64,000 bases of DNA from an uncultured Bariatricus sp. (GTDB lineage Bacteria > Bacillota > Clostridia > Lachnospirales > Lachnospiraceae). The translations under genes and the position numbers were made by a program. This document shows positions 62,507 to 64,000 of this stretch, piece after piece. Each line of letters opens with the position of its first letter. Positions within the stretch are counted from its first letter, which is position 1. Under the pieces are notes generated by a model. The model was given only the letters and a program-made list of their open reading frames with translations, was not told where the DNA came from and ran no database searches. Location: assembly GCA_934320645.1 (NCBI GenBank), contig CAKRFP010000001.1:62001-126000 (forward strand), given 5' to 3'.

Positions 62507-63658
62507 TTATCTACCTGCCTCCATCTGATCTATCCGCGATTTGATTGGTGCAACTGCGGACGGATTTTTCGTACATTTCAGATAATACACCTGACTTTTT
62601 GCCGCAATTCTTTCTGCGAATTCAAGATTGACCTCCATCTGCTCTTTGGTCCAGGCCGGTGAGATCATCCTCTGCATTACACGAACAATCTTCTCTGCTA
62701 CGCCAAGCTCTTCCAGATGATCCCTGCTGTCACGTCCAAGCAGGACAATCCCTCCCAGATCCTGTGTCTTCGTCGTATAAATCCCGGAGGTTCCACACCA
62801 TGGCATTCCATACACTTTCAATTTTCCATCTTCTTCTCCGATCAGATTCAGATCCCCGTTCAGATACGGTGTATGGATCTGTTCATGCCAGAGTGCTGTG
62901 TGCGTGGATTTTCCCATTCCTGAATGCCCGGAAAAAAGCCATGCCTTATCCTGATATAGAATAGATGCCGAATGGATTGCGTATAATCCTTTCCGCTGTG
63001 CGAGATACAGATAAAACAGCCTAATCGCATGGAAAAGATTTTCTTTCTCTTCCTCCGTCTGTTGCATCAACGCATAAATGCGTACATAGCTTCCATCCTT
63101 TGTCATATAGGCCTCAATTACATTTTTCATCTGATGAAAAAGTACCAGATATCCGTCTTCCCATTCGCAGATACTCATTTCCTTATTCCGTATCAGCACC
63201 GTTCCATTCGGTTTGTTCATCGGAACGGCTATTTTTACTTCAATCGTCTGGTCTGCTCTGTCCTCACCACAGAAAAATGGGGCAAACTGTTCTGGAAATA
63301 TTTCCGCCGGACCACATAACTTTATACAGATTCCGCCAATTTTCATACAATGATAAAATGGCTGATTTTCTTCTTTCAATTCTTCACGTAAGATCCCCAT
63401 CCCAAGAAGCTGGCTGACGAAGTCATCTACATCTTTTGCAAGTGCTTCCTTTTCCTCATCTGCGATCTCATAGTAAGCAGCCACTCCCGCTGTAATCTCC
63501 TCAATTGTTTTTTCCTCTTCCAGATAATTCCAGATAAATTCACCGGTCTCATTCAGAATAAGACCTCTCTTCTGATCCGCAATATTCTGTCCATATGGAA
63601 GCAGATAAACCGTATCCTCTATTCTTTTCAGTACATAACCTTTCTGACGTTTTATCAT
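62507..63658 (-). CDS. PqqD-like / HPr-kinase-like fusion protein
   Basis: 383 residues. Residues about 5-92 resemble PqqD-type peptide-recognition domains (ILNETGEFIWNYLEEEKTIE, then a winged-helix pattern). Residues about 210-365 carry a P-loop related to HPr serine kinase: GHSGMGKST (244-252), Asp269 in YLNGDL and GMPWCGTSG. HPr-kinase homologues phosphorylate lasso-peptide precursors in some Firmicutes, and PqqD domains bind RiPP leaders. A fusion of both suggests leader-guided phosphorylation, here with an exporter as next gene. Not a canonical HPr kinase: it lacks the usual N-terminal domain. Confidence 0.85.
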   Translation of the reverse strand: MIKRQKGYVLKRIEDTVYLLPYGQNIADQKRGLILNETGEFIWNYLEEEKTIEEITAGVAAYYEIADEEKEALAKDVDDFVSQLLGMGILREELKEENQPFYHCMKIGGICIKLCGPAEIFPEQFAPFFCGEDRADQTIEVKIAVPMNKPNGTVLIRNKEMSICEWEDGYLVLFHQMKNVIEAYMTKDGSYVRIYALMQQTEEEKENLFHAIRLFYLYLAQRKGLYAIHSASILYQDKAWLFSGHSGMGKSTHTALWHEQIHTPYLNGDLNLIGEEDGKLKVYGMPWCGTSGIYTTKTQDLGGIVLLGRDSRDHLEELGVAEKIVRVMQRMISPAWTKEQMEVNLEFAERIAAKSQVYYLKCTKNPSAVAPIKSRIDQMEAGR

Positions 63659-63687
63659 AACTACTCCTTCTTTTTAATCAGGGCTCT

Positions 63688-63696
63688 ATTATACCA
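63688..63696 (-). promoter_or_regulatory. extended -10 promoter of the PqqD/kinase-ABC operon
   Basis: TGGTATAAT reading leftward, 30 bases before the start codon. Confidence 0.6.
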
Positions 63697-63753
63697 TGTA
63701 TTTCTTCTGTTTTCCTGAAATCTGAATCATATATGGTTTTTTTCTCATTCAGG

Positions 63754-63762
63754 TGCTATACT
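63754..63762 (+). promoter_or_regulatory. extended -10 promoter of the S24/S26 peptidase gene
   Basis: TGCTATACT reading rightward, about 74 bases before the start codon, divergent from the kinase promoter. Confidence 0.5.
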
Positions 63763-63835
63763 GAATGAAAACGACATTGTACACCGCCGTGTGCATTCCC
63801 GCGGAGCATTTTTAATTTATCAGGAAAGAACTAAA

Positions 63836-64000
63836 ATGACTATGAATCCTACTTCAAATGACACCCCTTACGAAATTGATATTGAACAGCTTCTTGCAGA
63901 CGGACACCCGATCCGCATCAAACCGCAGGGTTACAGTATGTATCCTCTGTTTATTCCCGGTCGCGATGAAGCGATCATTGAACCCGTATTCCCGGAAACA
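63836..64000 (+). CDS. S24/S26-type peptidase (cut by window edge)
   Basis: The first 55 codons are visible. IRIKPQGYSMYPLFIPGRDEAI matches the start of the LexA/signal-peptidase fold, with the catalytic Ser in GYSMYP; it is shown in part as RIKPQGYSMYPLF. The expected Lys partner lies beyond the window. No membrane segment precedes it, so it resembles the small S24/S26 proteins found in peptide clusters rather than a housekeeping signal peptidase. AGGAAAG ribosome site. A possible leader peptidase for AASG-leader proteins, whose VYA-AS sequence resembles an AxA-type site. Confidence 0.75.
   Translation, partial: MTMNPTSNDTPYEIDIEQLLADGHPIRIKPQGYSMYPLFIPGRDEAIIEPVFPET

Overview
The window looks like chromosome from a low-to-moderate GC anaerobic Firmicute, most likely a gut Lachnospiraceae (Clostridium cluster XIVa). 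This rests on clostridial-type genes and promoters, a one-operon type II fatty-acid system using FabK and an AccD-AccA fusion, a galacturonate pathway fed by a TRAP transporter, and small proteins carrying a EG(V/I)YAASG leader motif. No phage, insertion sequence or CRISPR array was recognised. Most genes lie on the minus strand.

Layout. 1-1900: ung (cut by the window edge), hisF, hisH. 2136-4273: a two-component system. 4667-6349: phosphoglucomutase. 6481-7913: a NADAR gene remnant and a split chromate-transporter pair. 8085-11719: SGNH hydrolase, an XRE regulator with a small membrane protein, a DEDDh exonuclease, a pentapeptide-repeat protein, and a VOC gene broken by an in-frame UGA. 11947-13503: tRNA-Met, tRNA-Val, acetyltransferases (one a remnant) and tmRNA. 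13661-17408: ECF S component, smpB, rnr, secG. 17498-20506: a membrane-anchored propeller-like protein, YitT, Sir2.

20634-32073 is the fatty-acid cluster, transcribed leftwards as fabH-acpP-fabK-fabD-fabG-fabF-accB-fabZ-accC-accDA, then a second FMN reductase-like gene and a MarR (FabT-like) regulator. Its promoter carries a palindrome at the start site. Between fabG and fabF sit about 620 bases without a gene, holding two inverted copies of a long hairpin that share a core and differ by compensatory base-pair changes.

32216-44495 holds HIT, MATE and LacI genes, then a hexuronate regulon. A TRAP transporter plus uxaC runs left and uxaA-uxaB-eda-kdgK runs right from one divergent control region with two LacI-type operators. 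Together they import galacturonate and convert it to pyruvate and glyceraldehyde-3-phosphate. 44621-46951 is panD-panC with a PanS-like transporter, behind a leader that may be an attenuator. 47448-47530 is tRNA-Leu. 47620-52621 holds a LURP-one protein, a phosphatase, and a TVP38 / Fe-S / TVP38 / glycosyltransferase / cysteine-motif operon. 52808-54226 is a second MATE pump.

54469 to the right edge is the most unusual part. Three tandem small secreted-looking proteins share a 24-residue leader ending AASG. Next to them are a clostripain-family protease, a very large lipoprotein, an ABC exporter, a fused PqqD-like/HPr-kinase-like protein, and a divergent S24/S26-type peptidase cut by the window edge. 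I read this as a probable undescribed leader-dependent modification and export system. That reading is inference from gene content.
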